A stretch of 64,000 bases of DNA from Kitasatospora purpeofusca (lineage in GTDB: Bacteria > Actinomycetota > Actinomycetes > Streptomycetales > Streptomycetaceae): NCBI RefSeq assembly GCF_000718025.1, contig NZ_JODS01000029.1, positions 1 through 64,000 on the forward strand, in the 5' to 3' direction. Made by a program: the position numbers and the translations under genes. Positions 8,005 to 17,400 of the stretch are shown here, in pieces. Numbering within the stretch: position 1 is the first letter of the stretch; every line of letters starts with the position of its first letter. The notes under the pieces are model-generated. The model was not told where the DNA came from and ran no database searches. It saw only the letters and a list, made by a program, of their open reading frames with translations.

Positions 8005-9357
8005 ATGACCGACCCCGGCTTCCCCCTGGACGCCCTGCCCGACGACTTCCTCTGGGGCGCCGCCACCGCCGCCTACCAGATCGAGGGCGCGGCGGACACC
8101 GACGGGCGCGCCCCGTCGATCTGGGACACCTTCGCGCACACCCCCGGCCGGGTGGCCGGCGGCGACACCGGCGACACCGCCTGCGACCACTACCACCGCT
8201 GGCCCGAGGACGTCGCGCTGATGGGCCGGCTCGGCCTCGGCGCCTACCGGTTCTCGATCGCCTGGCCGCGCGTGGTGCCGCTCGCCGACGACCGGGTCAA
8301 CCAGGCCGGCCTGGACTTCTACGACCGGCTGGTGGACGGCCTGCTGGCGGCCGGGATCCGCCCGTTCCCGACCCTCTACCACTGGGACCTCCCGCAGGCC
8401 CAGCAGGACCGCGGCGGCTGGCCCGTACGGGACACCGCCGAGCGCTTCGCCGAGTACACCGCCGCCGTCGCCGCCCGGCTCGGCGACCGGGTCACCGACT
8501 GGGCGACGCTCAACGAACCGCTCTGCTCGGCCTGGATCGGCCACCTCGACGGCGCGATGGCCCCCGGACTGACCGACCTCACCGCCGCCGTCCGCGCCTC
8601 CTACCACCTGCACCTCGCCCACGGCCTGGCCGTGCAGGTGCTGCGCGAGAACGTCCGGGACGCCCGGATCGGGATCGTCAACAACCTCAGCCCGATCGAG
8701 CCGGCCACCGACTCGCCGGCCGACCTCGCCGCCGCCGTGCGCGCCGACGGCCACGTCAACCGCTGGTGGCTCGACCCGATCCACGGCCGGGGCTACCCCG
8801 AGGACATGCGACGGGTCTACGGCGTCGAACTGCCGGAGCGGGCCGGGGACCTCGACCTCATCGCCGCGCCGCTCGACTGGCTGGGCCTCAACTACTACTT
8901 CCGCCAGATCGTCGCCGACGACCCCGCCGGACCGGCCCCGTACGTCCGCCAACTGCCCGGCCCCAACCCGGAGCACACCGCGATGCCCTGGGAGGTGCAC
9001 GCGCCCGGTCTGGAGCAGCTGCTGCTCCGGCTCACCGAGGAGTACGACGCCGAGCGGATCTACGTCACCGAGAACGGCTCGGCGTACGCCGACTCGGTGG
9101 CCGCCGACGGCAGCGTCCACGACCCGGAGCGGACCGCCTACCTGGCCGACCACCTGGCCGCCTGCGCCCGCGCCGTCGGCCGGGGCGCACCGCTGGCCGG
9201 GTACTTCGCCTGGTCGCTGCTCGACAACTTCGAGTGGGCGTACGGGTACGCCAAGCGCTTCGGGCTCGTCCACGTCGACTACCCGACCCAGCGCCGCACC
9301 ATCAAGTCCAGCGGCCACCACTACGCGCGGCTGATCGCGGCGCACCGGGGGCGGTAG
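8005..9357 (+). CDS. GH1 family beta-glucosidase
   Basis: Cytoplasmic glycoside hydrolase of 450 residues, normal for GH1. LPDDFLWGAATAAYQIEGA opens the barrel. TLNEP supplies the acid/base Glu171 and YVTENG the nucleophile Glu356; WSLLDNFEWAYGY is the C-terminal substrate-site motif. It would hydrolyse beta-glucosides such as cellobiose or laminaribiose imported by the upstream transporter. I choose ATG 8005, preceded by GAGAGG. An in-frame ATG at 7942 overlaps the permease stop (ATGA) and would add 21 atypical residues while coupling translation, so it cannot be excluded. Confidence 0.9.
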   Translation: MTDPGFPLDALPDDFLWGAATAAYQIEGAADTDGRAPSIWDTFAHTPGRVAGGDTGDTACDHYHRWPEDVALMGRLGLGAYRFSIAWPRVVPLADDRVNQAGLDFYDRLVDGLLAAGIRPFPTLYHWDLPQAQQDRGGWPVRDTAERFAEYTAAVAARLGDRVTDWATLNEPLCSAWIGHLDGAMAPGLTDLTAAVRASYHLHLAHGLAVQVLRENVRDARIGIVNNLSPIEPATDSPADLAAAVRADGHVNRWWLDPIHGRGYPEDMRRVYGVELPERAGDLDLIAAPLDWLGLNYYFRQIVADDPAGPAPYVRQLPGPNPEHTAMPWEVHAPGLEQLLLRLTEEYDAERIYVTENGSAYADSVAADGSVHDPERTAYLADHLAACARAVGRGAPLAGYFAWSLLDNFEWAYGYAKRFGLVHVDYPTQRRTIKSSGHHYARLIAAHRGR

Positions 9358-9379
9358 GGGCTCCGGGGGAGCACGGGGC

Positions 9380-9413
9380 GCACCGGGGGTGCCGGGGGTG
9401 CCGGGGGTGCCGG
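9380..9413 (+). repeat. Short tandem repeat downstream of the GH1 gene
   Basis: About three head-to-tail copies of GCCGGGGGT lie just after the beta-glucosidase stop. Their start overlaps a GCACC-ggg-GGTGC mini-hairpin (9380-9392), and a GCTCC-ggg-GGAGC hairpin (9360-9372) is adjacent. Together they may act as a weak terminator. Otherwise the gap up to the lectin gene holds only the palindrome at 9488-9502. Confidence 0.5.
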
Positions 9414-9487
9414 GAAGCTGCCGGTCGATCTGCCGCCACCCGCCGTTCCGGCGGCCATAACCTGGGCGCCCGGCGCACAGGAACGAA

Positions 9488-9502
9488 CTGACGCGCCGTC
9501 AG
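9488..9502. promoter_or_regulatory. Palindrome upstream of the lectin gene
   Basis: CTGACG-cgc-CGTCAG, six-base half-sites with a 3-nt spacer, lies 55 bp before the lectin ATG. The shape resembles TetR-family operators, but no regulator is adjacent, so the role is open. Confidence 0.35.
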
Positions 9503-9556
9503 AACGGCGGCCCCACCGGGCCGCCCCGCACGTCCGGAAGGATCCCGAACCCCGCC

Positions 9557-10123
9557 ATGACCAGTCTCCGCACCAGAGCGGCCGCCCTCGCGGCCGTCGC
9601 CGCGATCGGCTTCGCCACCTTCACCTCCGGCACGGCCACCGCCGCCCCGGCCCCGGCCGCCCCCTCGACGGCCGGGGCCCCCGCCCTCGCGACGGCCGCG
9701 CTCACCCCGCCCACCCGCATCCCCGGCAACACCTCGATCGGCCGCAACCAGGCCTGGTACTCGCCGAACGGCAAGGTCATGCTCGCCATGCAGGGCGACG
9801 GCAACGTCGTGCTGTACCGCGACGGCAAGGCGATCTGGGTCGCCCAGGGCGCCATGCCGCGCGGCGAGTTCCTGGTGATACAGGGCGACGGCAACCTCGT
9901 CGTGTACGCCGCCGACAACACCCCGCTGTGGAACAGCCAGACCGGCGGCAAGTGGGGCGCCGAGCTGACCATCTACAACGAGGGCGCGATCGCGGTCGAG
10001 CTGAACGGCAAGATCCTGTGGACCTCCGCGCCGCCGCAGCTGCCGCCGTGCCCGCCGTGGGGCCCGCCCTACCCGGGCCAGGTCATCCCGCCGTGGTGCC
10101 CGGTCTGGCCCTTCCCCTCCTAG
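9557..10123 (+). CDS. Secreted bulb-type (mannose-binding-like) lectin domain protein
   Basis: A 188-residue exported protein. Residues 1-30 are a signal peptide (ATAAP site), followed by an Ala/Pro linker. Residues 55-155 form a bulb-type (B_lectin) beta-prism. Two repeats keep the QxDxNxVxY mannose-site pattern (MQGDGNVVLY and IQGDGNLVVY); the third (AIAVELNGKILW) is degenerate. The tail is very rich in Pro, Trp and Cys (PPCPPWGPPYPG ... PPWCPVWPFPS), perhaps a disulfide-closed extension. GGAAGGA lies 13 nt upstream of the ATG. Mannose binding is inferred from family motifs. Confidence 0.85.
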   Translation: MTSLRTRAAALAAVAAIGFATFTSGTATAAPAPAAPSTAGAPALATAALTPPTRIPGNTSIGRNQAWYSPNGKVMLAMQGDGNVVLYRDGKAIWVAQGAMPRGEFLVIQGDGNLVVYAADNTPLWNSQTGGKWGAELTIYNEGAIAVELNGKILWTSAPPQLPPCPPWGPPYPGQVIPPWCPVWPFPS

Positions 10124-10168
10124 TAGGGCCGGGCCGGGTCGACCGGCCGGGCTGTTCATTGCGGCACT

Positions 10169-10215
10169 TGCCGGAGCGGCGGGACGTACGGGCAGCCGCC
10201 CCCGCCGCTCCGGCA
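10169..10215. terminator. Strong bidirectional hairpin between lectin and iron-lipoprotein genes
   Basis: A perfect 15-bp inverted repeat (TGCCGGAGCGGCGGG, 10169-10183, with 10201-10215) and a 17-nt loop sits between two convergent genes. A smaller GGCCGG/CCGGCC hairpin at 10132-10148 follows the lectin stop immediately. Confidence 0.75.
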
Positions 10216-10274
10216 CCGCCCCCGCCCGTCGGCCCGCTCGTCGTCCGCCCGTCGGCCTGCTCGTCGTCCGCCCG

Positions 10275-11318
10275 TCAGCCGAGCTTCTTCGCGCCCTGGA
10301 CGGCCTTGGCCAGGCTCTCCAGCAGCGGGGCCGCGCCCAGCCAGGAGAACCTCGGCACCGCGTCCCACGGGGCGACCTGGCCGGCCTTGACCGCGGGCAG
10401 CGCGGACCAGGCGGGCTTGGCCGCGAGGTCGGCGGGCTGGAGGGCGGTGCTGCGGTTGTCGAGCAGGATCAGGTCGGCCCTGTACTTGCCCGCGTTCTCC
10501 CAGCTCAGGCTCTCGAAGTAGCCCTGCGGGTCGAGCGCGTCCGGGACGACGAAGTCGACACCCAGGTCACGGAAGTACATCAGGTCGGTGCTGAGCGCCG
10601 GATTGGTGACGTAGAAGAGGTCGGCACTGCCGGAGGCGGCCATCACCTTCAGCCCGCCGGCGGCCTTCGCGGCCTGCCGCAGGGTCTCCGCGGCCGTCTC
10701 GAAGCGGGCCTTGGCCTCGGTGACCCGCTTGGCGCCCAGGTCGGCGCCGAGCGACTCGGCCAGCGCGGCGTAGCGCTTGATCGGCTCGGGCAGCGGCACC
10801 CGGGCAGTGGTGACGGCGACGCTGGGGGCGAGGGCGAGGATCTTGTCCTTGCTCTCGTCCGGGACGTACCAGAGGGCGTCCGGGTCGTACATGTGGGTGA
10901 CCAGGAGGTCGGGGCGCAGCGCCGCGTACTTCTCGATGCCGAACTCGCCCCAGGCGTTGCCGACGATGGTGACCTTGTCGATGTCGAGGTCCCCGGCGGC
11001 CGGGTCGGCCTTGCCGTCGGCGCGCCTGGTCTCGCCGAAGACGCCGACGATCCGGTCGCCGAGTCCGAAGTCGTGCAGGGCGGCGGCGGTGCCGGTGAAG
11101 GCGACGATCCGGCGCGGGGTGTTCTTCGCGGTGACGGCGCGGCCGCGGTCGTCGGTGAAGGACCAAGCCCTGCCGTCGGCGCCCCCGCCGTCCGCGCCCT
11201 TGGTGCCGCCCCCGCTGCCGCAGGCGGCCAGTGCGGCGCCGAGGCCGACGGCGCCGGCGGCGGTGAGGAGGGTGCGGCGGGTGGGTCGCCCGGGGGTCGG
11301 GAAGCCGGGGTTGGGCAT
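10275..11318 (-). CDS. Iron-siderophore ABC transporter substrate-binding lipoprotein
   Basis: Ferric-siderophore receptor of the FhuD/FepB (PeripBP_2) family, 347 residues. A Tat-type lipoprotein signal is evident: the Arg pair in RPTRRTLLT and a lipobox ending at Cys33 (ALAAC). The mature part has RIVAFTGTAAALHDFGLGDRIVGV and the long helix linking two lobes. It is divergent from two FecCD permeases and an ATPase, with an iron-regulator box in between, so it is presumably induced under iron starvation. A hydroxamate siderophore is plausible for this lineage but not shown. Confidence 0.9.
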   Translation of the reverse strand: MPNPGFPTPGRPTRRTLLTAAGAVGLGAALAACGSGGGTKGADGGGADGRAWSFTDDRGRAVTAKNTPRRIVAFTGTAAALHDFGLGDRIVGVFGETRRADGKADPAAGDLDIDKVTIVGNAWGEFGIEKYAALRPDLLVTHMYDPDALWYVPDESKDKILALAPSVAVTTARVPLPEPIKRYAALAESLGADLGAKRVTEAKARFETAAETLRQAAKAAGGLKVMAASGSADLFYVTNPALSTDLMYFRDLGVDFVVPDALDPQGYFESLSWENAGKYRADLILLDNRSTALQPADLAAKPAWSALPAVKAGQVAPWDAVPRFSWLGAAPLLESLAKAVQGAKKLG

Positions 11319-11385
11319 GGGGGTGCCTTTGTTCGGTGGTGGGAGTGGTGAAGGTCCCGGGGTGGTTCGGACCCCGGGCCGAGAC

Positions 11386-11404
11386 TTAGGTTAGCCTAAC
11401 CATA
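11386..11404. promoter_or_regulatory. Iron box (DmdR/IdeR-type operator)
   Basis: TTAGGTTAGCCTAACCATA matches the actinobacterial iron-box consensus TTAGGTTAGSCTAACCTAA except near its right end. It lies in the gap between divergent siderophore-uptake genes, so one iron-loaded repressor dimer pair could silence both directions. The downstream part of the gap holds a C-rich short repeat (ccctgtccccaccgtc-like, 11430-11480). Confidence 0.85.
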
Positions 11405-11497
11405 GTCACCGGCTGTCGACCGTCCGTCGGCACCCTGTCCCCACCGTCGCCATCCCTGTCCCCACCGTCCCCACCCCGGTCCCCGGAGCACCCCACC

Positions 11498-12571
11498 ATG
11501 CACGACGTCACCGCCCGCCCGGGACCGCCCGTTCCCGCCGTTCCGCCCGCTCCCGCCGTTCCCGCCGTTCCCGCCGGTCGCCGCCGCAACCGGACCCGCG
11601 CCCTCGGGCTGCTCGCCGCCCTCGCACTGCTCACCGCCGCCGCGGTGCTCAGCGTCGCCGTCGGCGCCAAGGCGCTCTCCCCCGCCGAGGTCTGGCACGG
11701 CCTCACCGACCCCGCCTCCCCGGCCTACCCGGTCGTCAACCGGATGCGGGTCCCGCGCACCCTGCTCGGACTGCTCGCCGGCACCGCCCTCGGCCTAGCC
11801 GGCGCCGTCATGCAGGCCGTCACCCGCAACCCGCTCGCCGACCCCGGCCTGCTCGGCATCAACGCGGGCGCCTCCGCCGCCATCGCCACCGCGATCGCCT
11901 TCCTCGGCGTCGGCGGCTTCACCGGCTACGTGTGGTTCGGCCTGGCCGGCGCCGGCGTCGTCTCCGCCCTCGTCTACGCGGTCGGCGGCGGACGCCGGGC
12001 CACCCCCGCCCGGCTCGCCCTGGCCGGCGCCGCCCTGAACGCCGCCCTCTACTCCTACGTCAGCGCCGTGATGCTGCTCGACTCCGGCTCGCTGGACCGG
12101 ATGCGGTTCTGGACCATCGGCTCGCTGGCCGCCACCACGCCCGGCACCGTCGCCGCCGTCGCGCCGTTCGTGCTGGTCGGCGCGGTACTGGCACTCGCCC
12201 TCGCCCGGCCGCTCAACGCGCTCGCCATGGGCGAGGAGTCCGCCACCGCCCTCGGCGCCCGGCCGGCCCGGATCCGGGCCGGCGCCGTGCTCACCGTCAC
12301 CCTGCTCTGCGGCGCCGCCACCGCCGCCTGCGGACCGATCGTGTTCATCGGCCTGACCGTGCCCCACCTGGTCCGCGCCCTCACCGGCCCCGACCTGCGG
12401 TGGATGCTGCCGTACTGCGCCGTGCTCGCGCCGCTGCTGCTGCTCGGCTCCGACGTGCTCGGCCGGATCCTCGGCCGCCCCGGCGAACTCCAGGTCGGCA
12501 TCGTGACCTCCGTGCTCGGCGGCCTCTTCTTCCTCCTCCTCGTCCGTCGCGCGAAGGCGGCCCGCGCATGA
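11498..12571 (+). CDS. FecCD-family siderophore ABC permease
   Basis: Membrane subunit of 357 residues. A Pro/Ala-rich cytoplasmic N terminus (residues 8-26) is followed by multiple helices. Typical FecCD blocks are present: RVPRTLLGLLAGTALGLAGAVMQAVTRNPLADPGLLG, GPIVFIGLTVPHL and VGIVTSVLGGLFFLLL. It is first of a three-gene overlapping operon with the second permease and the ATPase, controlled by the iron box upstream. Confidence 0.92.
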   Translation: MHDVTARPGPPVPAVPPAPAVPAVPAGRRRNRTRALGLLAALALLTAAAVLSVAVGAKALSPAEVWHGLTDPASPAYPVVNRMRVPRTLLGLLAGTALGLAGAVMQAVTRNPLADPGLLGINAGASAAIATAIAFLGVGGFTGYVWFGLAGAGVVSALVYAVGGGRRATPARLALAGAALNAALYSYVSAVMLLDSGSLDRMRFWTIGSLAATTPGTVAAVAPFVLVGAVLALALARPLNALAMGEESATALGARPARIRAGAVLTVTLLCGAATAACGPIVFIGLTVPHLVRALTGPDLRWMLPYCAVLAPLLLLGSDVLGRILGRPGELQVGIVTSVLGGLFFLLLVRRAKAARA

Positions 12572-13614
12572 CCGACCTCGCCCGCACCCGCACCCTGCGC
12601 ACCCCCGGCGGACTCTCCGTCCGCTACCGCCCCCGCACCGTCCTGGCCGTCACCGCCTGCCTGTTCACCGCGGCCGCCGTCGCCGTGGCCACGCTCGGCA
12701 GCGGCGACTACCCGCTCACCCCCGGCGAGGTGCTGAGCGCCCTCACCGGCGGCGGCGACCCCGCGGCCGACTTCGTCGTCAACGAACTGCGGCTCCCCCG
12801 GGTGGTCACCGCCCTCCTCACCGGCGCCGCCCTCGCCCTCTCCGGCGCCGTCCTCCAGGCCCTGGTCCGCAACCCGCTCGGCAGCCCCGACATCCTCGGC
12901 CTCACCCAGGGCGCCACCACCGGCGCGCTGCTGGTCGTCGCCACCGGCGGCAGCAGCCTCGCCCTGGCCGGCGGCGCGGTCGCCGGCGGCACCGCCGCGG
13001 GCGCGCTGATCCGCGCCCTCGCCCGGCGCGGCGGCACCGGCGGGCACCGGCTGGTCCTGGTCGGCATCGGCGTCGCCGCCGTACTCGGCGGCGTCAACGG
13101 CTACCTGCTCACCCGGATCCAGCTGATGGAGGCCGCCCGCGCCCTGCTCTGGCTCACCGGCAGCCTCGACGGACGCGGCTGGGACGACGCCCTCCCCCTG
13201 CTCGCGGTCCTCGCCGTGCTGCTCCCGGTGGTGCTGCTCGCCTGCGGCCCCGGCCTGCGGATGCTGGAACTCGGCGACGACACCGCCCTCGCCCTCGGCG
13301 TGCCGATCGAACGGATCCGGCCCGCCCTGCTGGCCTGCGCCGTCCTGCTCGCCTCGGTCGCGGCGGCGGCCGCCGGACCGGTCTCCTTCGTCGCCCTCAC
13401 CGCACCCCAACTGGCCCGCCGCCTCACCCGCGCCCCCGGCCCCAACCTGCTCGCCTCCACCGCGATGGGCGCGGCCCTGCTCGCCGCCGCCGACCTCGCC
13501 GCCCAGCACGCCTTCGGCCAGCGGCAGTTGCCGGTCGGCGTGGTCACCGGCGTCCTCGGCGGCGGCTACCTGGTCTGGCTGCTGGCCGCCGAACGCCGCG
13601 CCGGCCGGCTGTGA
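12568..13614 (+). CDS. FecCD-family siderophore ABC permease (second subunit)
   Basis: A 348-residue permease homologous to its neighbour, with RLPRVVTALLTGAALALSGAVLQ, a GPVSFVALTAPQLARRL loop and VGVVTGVLGGGYLVWLL near the end. ATG 12568 overlaps the upstream stop (ATGA), coupling translation. The two permeases probably form a heterodimeric channel. Confidence 0.92.
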   Translation: MTDLARTRTLRTPGGLSVRYRPRTVLAVTACLFTAAAVAVATLGSGDYPLTPGEVLSALTGGGDPAADFVVNELRLPRVVTALLTGAALALSGAVLQALVRNPLGSPDILGLTQGATTGALLVVATGGSSLALAGGAVAGGTAAGALIRALARRGGTGGHRLVLVGIGVAAVLGGVNGYLLTRIQLMEAARALLWLTGSLDGRGWDDALPLLAVLAVLLPVVLLACGPGLRMLELGDDTALALGVPIERIRPALLACAVLLASVAAAAAGPVSFVALTAPQLARRLTRAPGPNLLASTAMGAALLAAADLAAQHAFGQRQLPVGVVTGVLGGGYLVWLLAAERRAGRL

Positions 13615-14474
13615 CCGCCGCCGCGCCTGCCTACCCCTCCTCGCCCTCGCCCGAACGGGACCCCGCCATGCCCCTCGTCGCCGCCACCCCCCGCCTCACC
13701 GCCCGCGACCTCACCCTCTCCTACGACCGGCGGACCGTCGCCGAAGGCCTGGACGTCGAGATCCCCGACCACTCCTTCACCGTGGTCATCGGCCCCAACG
13801 CCTGCGGCAAGTCCACCCTGCTGCGCGCCCTCGCCCGCGTCCTGCGCCCCACCCGCGGCACCGTCCTCCTCGACGGCGCCGACCTCGCCCGCCTCCCCGC
13901 CCGGCGGGTCGCCCGCACCCTCGGCCTCCTTCCCCAGTCCTCGGTGGCCCCCGACGGCATCACCGTCGCCGACCTCGTCGCCCGCGGCCGCCACCCCCAC
14001 CAGGGCCTGCTGCGCCAGTGGTCCCACGAGGACGAACGGATCACCGAGGAGTCGATGGCCGCCACCGGCGTCGCCGAACTCGCCGACCGCCCCGTCGACG
14101 AACTCTCCGGCGGCCAGCGCCAGCGCGTCTGGATCGCCATGGCCCTCGCCCAGCAGACCCCGCTGCTGCTCCTCGACGAGCCCACCACCTACCTGGACAT
14201 CAGCCACCAGATCGAGGTCCTCGACCTCTGCGACCGCCTCCACCGCACCCAGGGCCGCACCCTGGTCGCCGTCCTCCACGACCTCAACCAGGCCGCCCGC
14301 TACGCCACCCACCTCATCGTCATGCGCGACGGCCGCGTGGTCGCCGCCGGCGACCCGGGCGAAATCCTCACCGCGGAGCTGGTGGAGGAGGTCTACCGCC
14401 TGCCGTGCCGGATCATCCCCGACCCGGAGACCGGCACGCCGCTGGTCGTCCCGGCCGCCCCGAAGCGGAACTGA
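13611..14474 (+). CDS. Siderophore ABC transporter ATP-binding protein
   Basis: FepC/FhuC-type ATPase, 287 residues. It has Walker A GPNACGKST, Q-loop LLPQSSVAP, signature LSGGQRQRVW, Walker B LLLLDEPTTYLD and switch His in VLHDLNQ. The GTG at 13611 overlaps the permease stop (GTGA) and gives a 19-residue Pro/Ser extension. ATG 13668 (MPLVAATPRL) is the start that fits homologues better. Its stop lies only 6 bp from the stop of the convergent HSP90-like gene, leaving no room for a separate terminator. Confidence 0.92.
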   Translation: MTAAAPAYPSSPSPERDPAMPLVAATPRLTARDLTLSYDRRTVAEGLDVEIPDHSFTVVIGPNACGKSTLLRALARVLRPTRGTVLLDGADLARLPARRVARTLGLLPQSSVAPDGITVADLVARGRHPHQGLLRQWSHEDERITEESMAATGVAELADRPVDELSGGQRQRVWIAMALAQQTPLLLLDEPTTYLDISHQIEVLDLCDRLHRTQGRTLVAVLHDLNQAARYATHLIVMRDGRVVAAGDPGEILTAELVEEVYRLPCRIIPDPETGTPLVVPAAPKRN

Positions 14475-14480
14475 CCGCCC

Positions 14481-17400
14481 CTACGGCCGCGGCACCCGGG
14501 CGAGCGCGTCGCGGAGGAGTTGCCCGAGGTCGGGCACCGGGATGCCCAGCTCGGTGAGCCAGTCGACGATCTGGCGGACGGGCACCCGCATCCGGTCGGC
14601 CCGTTCCAGCAACATCGCCAGCGTCACCGAGGACGTCTTCGACAGGAAGCCGTCGTCCCGGTACCGAGTGCCCAGAAGCTCCAGCGCCGTGGCCGCGGTG
14701 AGCCCCTCCGGGACCTCCCGGCAGGAGACCGGAACCCCGTAGAGGTCGAACCGCTCCAGCAGGATGTTCAGTGGGCGAAAGGTGGTTTGTGCCGCCACCA
14801 ACAGGTGGGCGAACGGCATCGGTTCGCCGGTGCGAACCTCCCACCATGAACACGGCCCGTCCGGGTCGAGGAGTTGCTCGTCCAGTTCGTCCGGCGCCGA
14901 CGGGGGCCGCAGCGGCACGGGGAATCCGTAGTCCGCCAGCCTGGCAATGACGTCCGGCAGCGACCTTCCGGCCACTTCCCGCAGGATCAACAGGTAAGGG
15001 AACGGAGCAGGTGCGCACTGGTCGAAGCGTTCACCGAGCCAATGGTCCTCGAAGAGAGCCAGATCATCGACCGAGGCGTCCACCGGGAACACCTCGGGCA
15101 CGCGGAAGCCAAAAGCCCTGTACAGCCACAGCGTCTCTGCCGGGCTCTTGCGCAGACCTGCCGCGGCCCCGAGGACCTGCCAGGGCGGCAGGGGGCGGCC
15201 AGCTTCCCACCAGGGTGACGACTCTCCGCTGCGGTTCCGGAAAATAGGCAGAGTCCAGCTCGGCAGACGTTGCGGCAAGCCCGCCGGATCCACCGTCAGC
15301 CCGTACCCGGCGAACAGAGCACACACTTCGGTGACGCTGATCCCGTATTGGACGCTGGCCTGGGCGATCCGACCGGTCGGCACGGTCTCCCCGACGGTGA
15401 ACCACCCGTACCGAGGGCTGTCACCGTCGCGCCGCAGCAGCTCGTCGACCATGGCCTTCCGAGCCAAAGGCACGATGCCCTCCGGGACCGCGATGCCGAG
15501 GCCTCGCCAGGTATCCGCAACCTCCCGCAGCCGACGGCGGTCGTCTCCGGCCGCACGGACCAGGTCGGTCACCGTGACCCGATCGGGAAAGCCACCCGGC
15601 GCCCGGCGTAGCGTCGACTCCACGACCGCAGGCAGGGGAAGGCGCTCGGGAAAGCCCTCGGGCCTGACTCCGTGCAGCCCGAGCCCGGCGGCACGCCGAG
15701 CCGCATCCCGCAGTTTCACCCCCCAACGCGCCACCGCGCCGGCGAGGTGCGCCCCCGACCAGTAGCCGTCAGCGTGCCAGCTCCAGTAGTCCCTGGATCC
15801 GTTCTCCGACAGCAGCAGCTGATCCGACGGCATGGCCACCAGGACCGGCACGTCGTTCCGCAACTCCGGGCAGAACGCCGCGAGCTCGTCGAGGAGCGGG
15901 TGCGGGGCGTTGGCGAGCAGGCGCCAGAGAAAGACGTAGTCGGGGGGGAATCCCGTCACCGCCCACGAGTCGATCCTCTGACTCGTTTCTGCCGAGTACA
16001 TCGAGAGCAGTTCCACGTCCGCCGGGAACACACCCGTTCTCACTGTGGGGAAGGATCGACCCCCGAGCTCCAGCGTCAGCCCGACCCTGGTGGCCGCCTC
16101 CGTGAGCAGATCGGCCAACTGCGGGCTGCCGAGGGCGATCCGGCACACCCAGCCGTACGTCGGAAGCTCGTTCTCCTTCACCACCAAAGCTTCTGTGGCT
16201 GGGGCGAGCAGTTCCAGCAAGGGGGCCGCGAGGTCGTCCAGCACCTCCGCGCGGTCCGCGGAGAGCTGGGCGGGCGCGTACGGCCCGGTGAGGTCGACCA
16301 CGACACCGCTCAGGCCCGCGCCCTCCGTCGACAGCACCCCACGCCGGACCGCCGGCTGCACCACCAGCCCGTCCACCAACAGGGCCCCGCCGTGCTCGGT
16401 CCAGGTCACCCGGACGCCCTTCGGCGCGTCCGCCCAGTCGACCCGGCCGCCGTGGGCGTCGAAGCCGAAGCGCTCCCGTTCCGGCTGCTCCCGGACCTGG
16501 AGCTGCCCGGCCTGCCACTTCGCGCGCCGCTCGCCCTGCACCGCCGTGGTCCCGAACTCCGCCACACCGAGGACCCGTTCCAGCACATCGACGCAGGACC
16601 ACTCGGCCCCGGCGGTCACCGAGTCCCGCAGGTGCAGCCGGACGACCGTCCCGCTCTCCTCCCCCCAGGGCGCGCGCTGCACGATCCGGAACAGGTGGCC
16701 GGGCCCGTGGATCGCCACCTCCAGCACCGGGCCCGGGCGCCCGTCCGGGCCCATCCGGCAGGTGGTGACGGTGAGTTCGTCGGCGAGCATGAAGTAGCTG
16801 AGCACACCGATGCCGAACCGGCTGTTGGGGTACAGCTCCACCGGCGGGTCCAACCGGTTCCAGGCGGCGCGTTCGAGCTTGAACTCGGGCTGTTCGGCGA
16901 AGCGGGCGCCCGCCTGGGAGAAGACGCCCCGCAACTCGGCGTCGCCCATGCCGATCCCGTTGTCCCGGCACTCGACATAGGCGCGGCCGTGCTCGTCGAC
17001 GCCCTGCTCGAAGGTGATCCGCCCCTCGTACGCCCAGGAGGCCGGCCCGGTCCGGTCCAGGTACTCGGTGCGCGCGCGGCGGTAGCGGCAGGCGTCCAGG
17101 GCGTTCTGGTACAGCTCCCGCACCGCGAGGTCGCGGTCCTTGTAGAGCTGGACGCCCATCAGCAGTTCGCGCACCTTGCGCTCGTCCGTCCGGAACCCGG
17201 CCCAGCCGTCGAACACGCCGCTCGCCGGGCGGACCTGGTCCGCCGAGAGCCGCGCGGGCAGGCGCGGCATGGCACAGGTGATCCGCTCACGCCCGGCCCG
17301 GTCGACGGCGTGCAGGATCTCGTCGGCGCGGGCCGTGTGGGCCCGCAGCCCCTCGATCACCGCTTCGTGGTGGCACTCGGCACGGAGAACGGGGAGCGTC

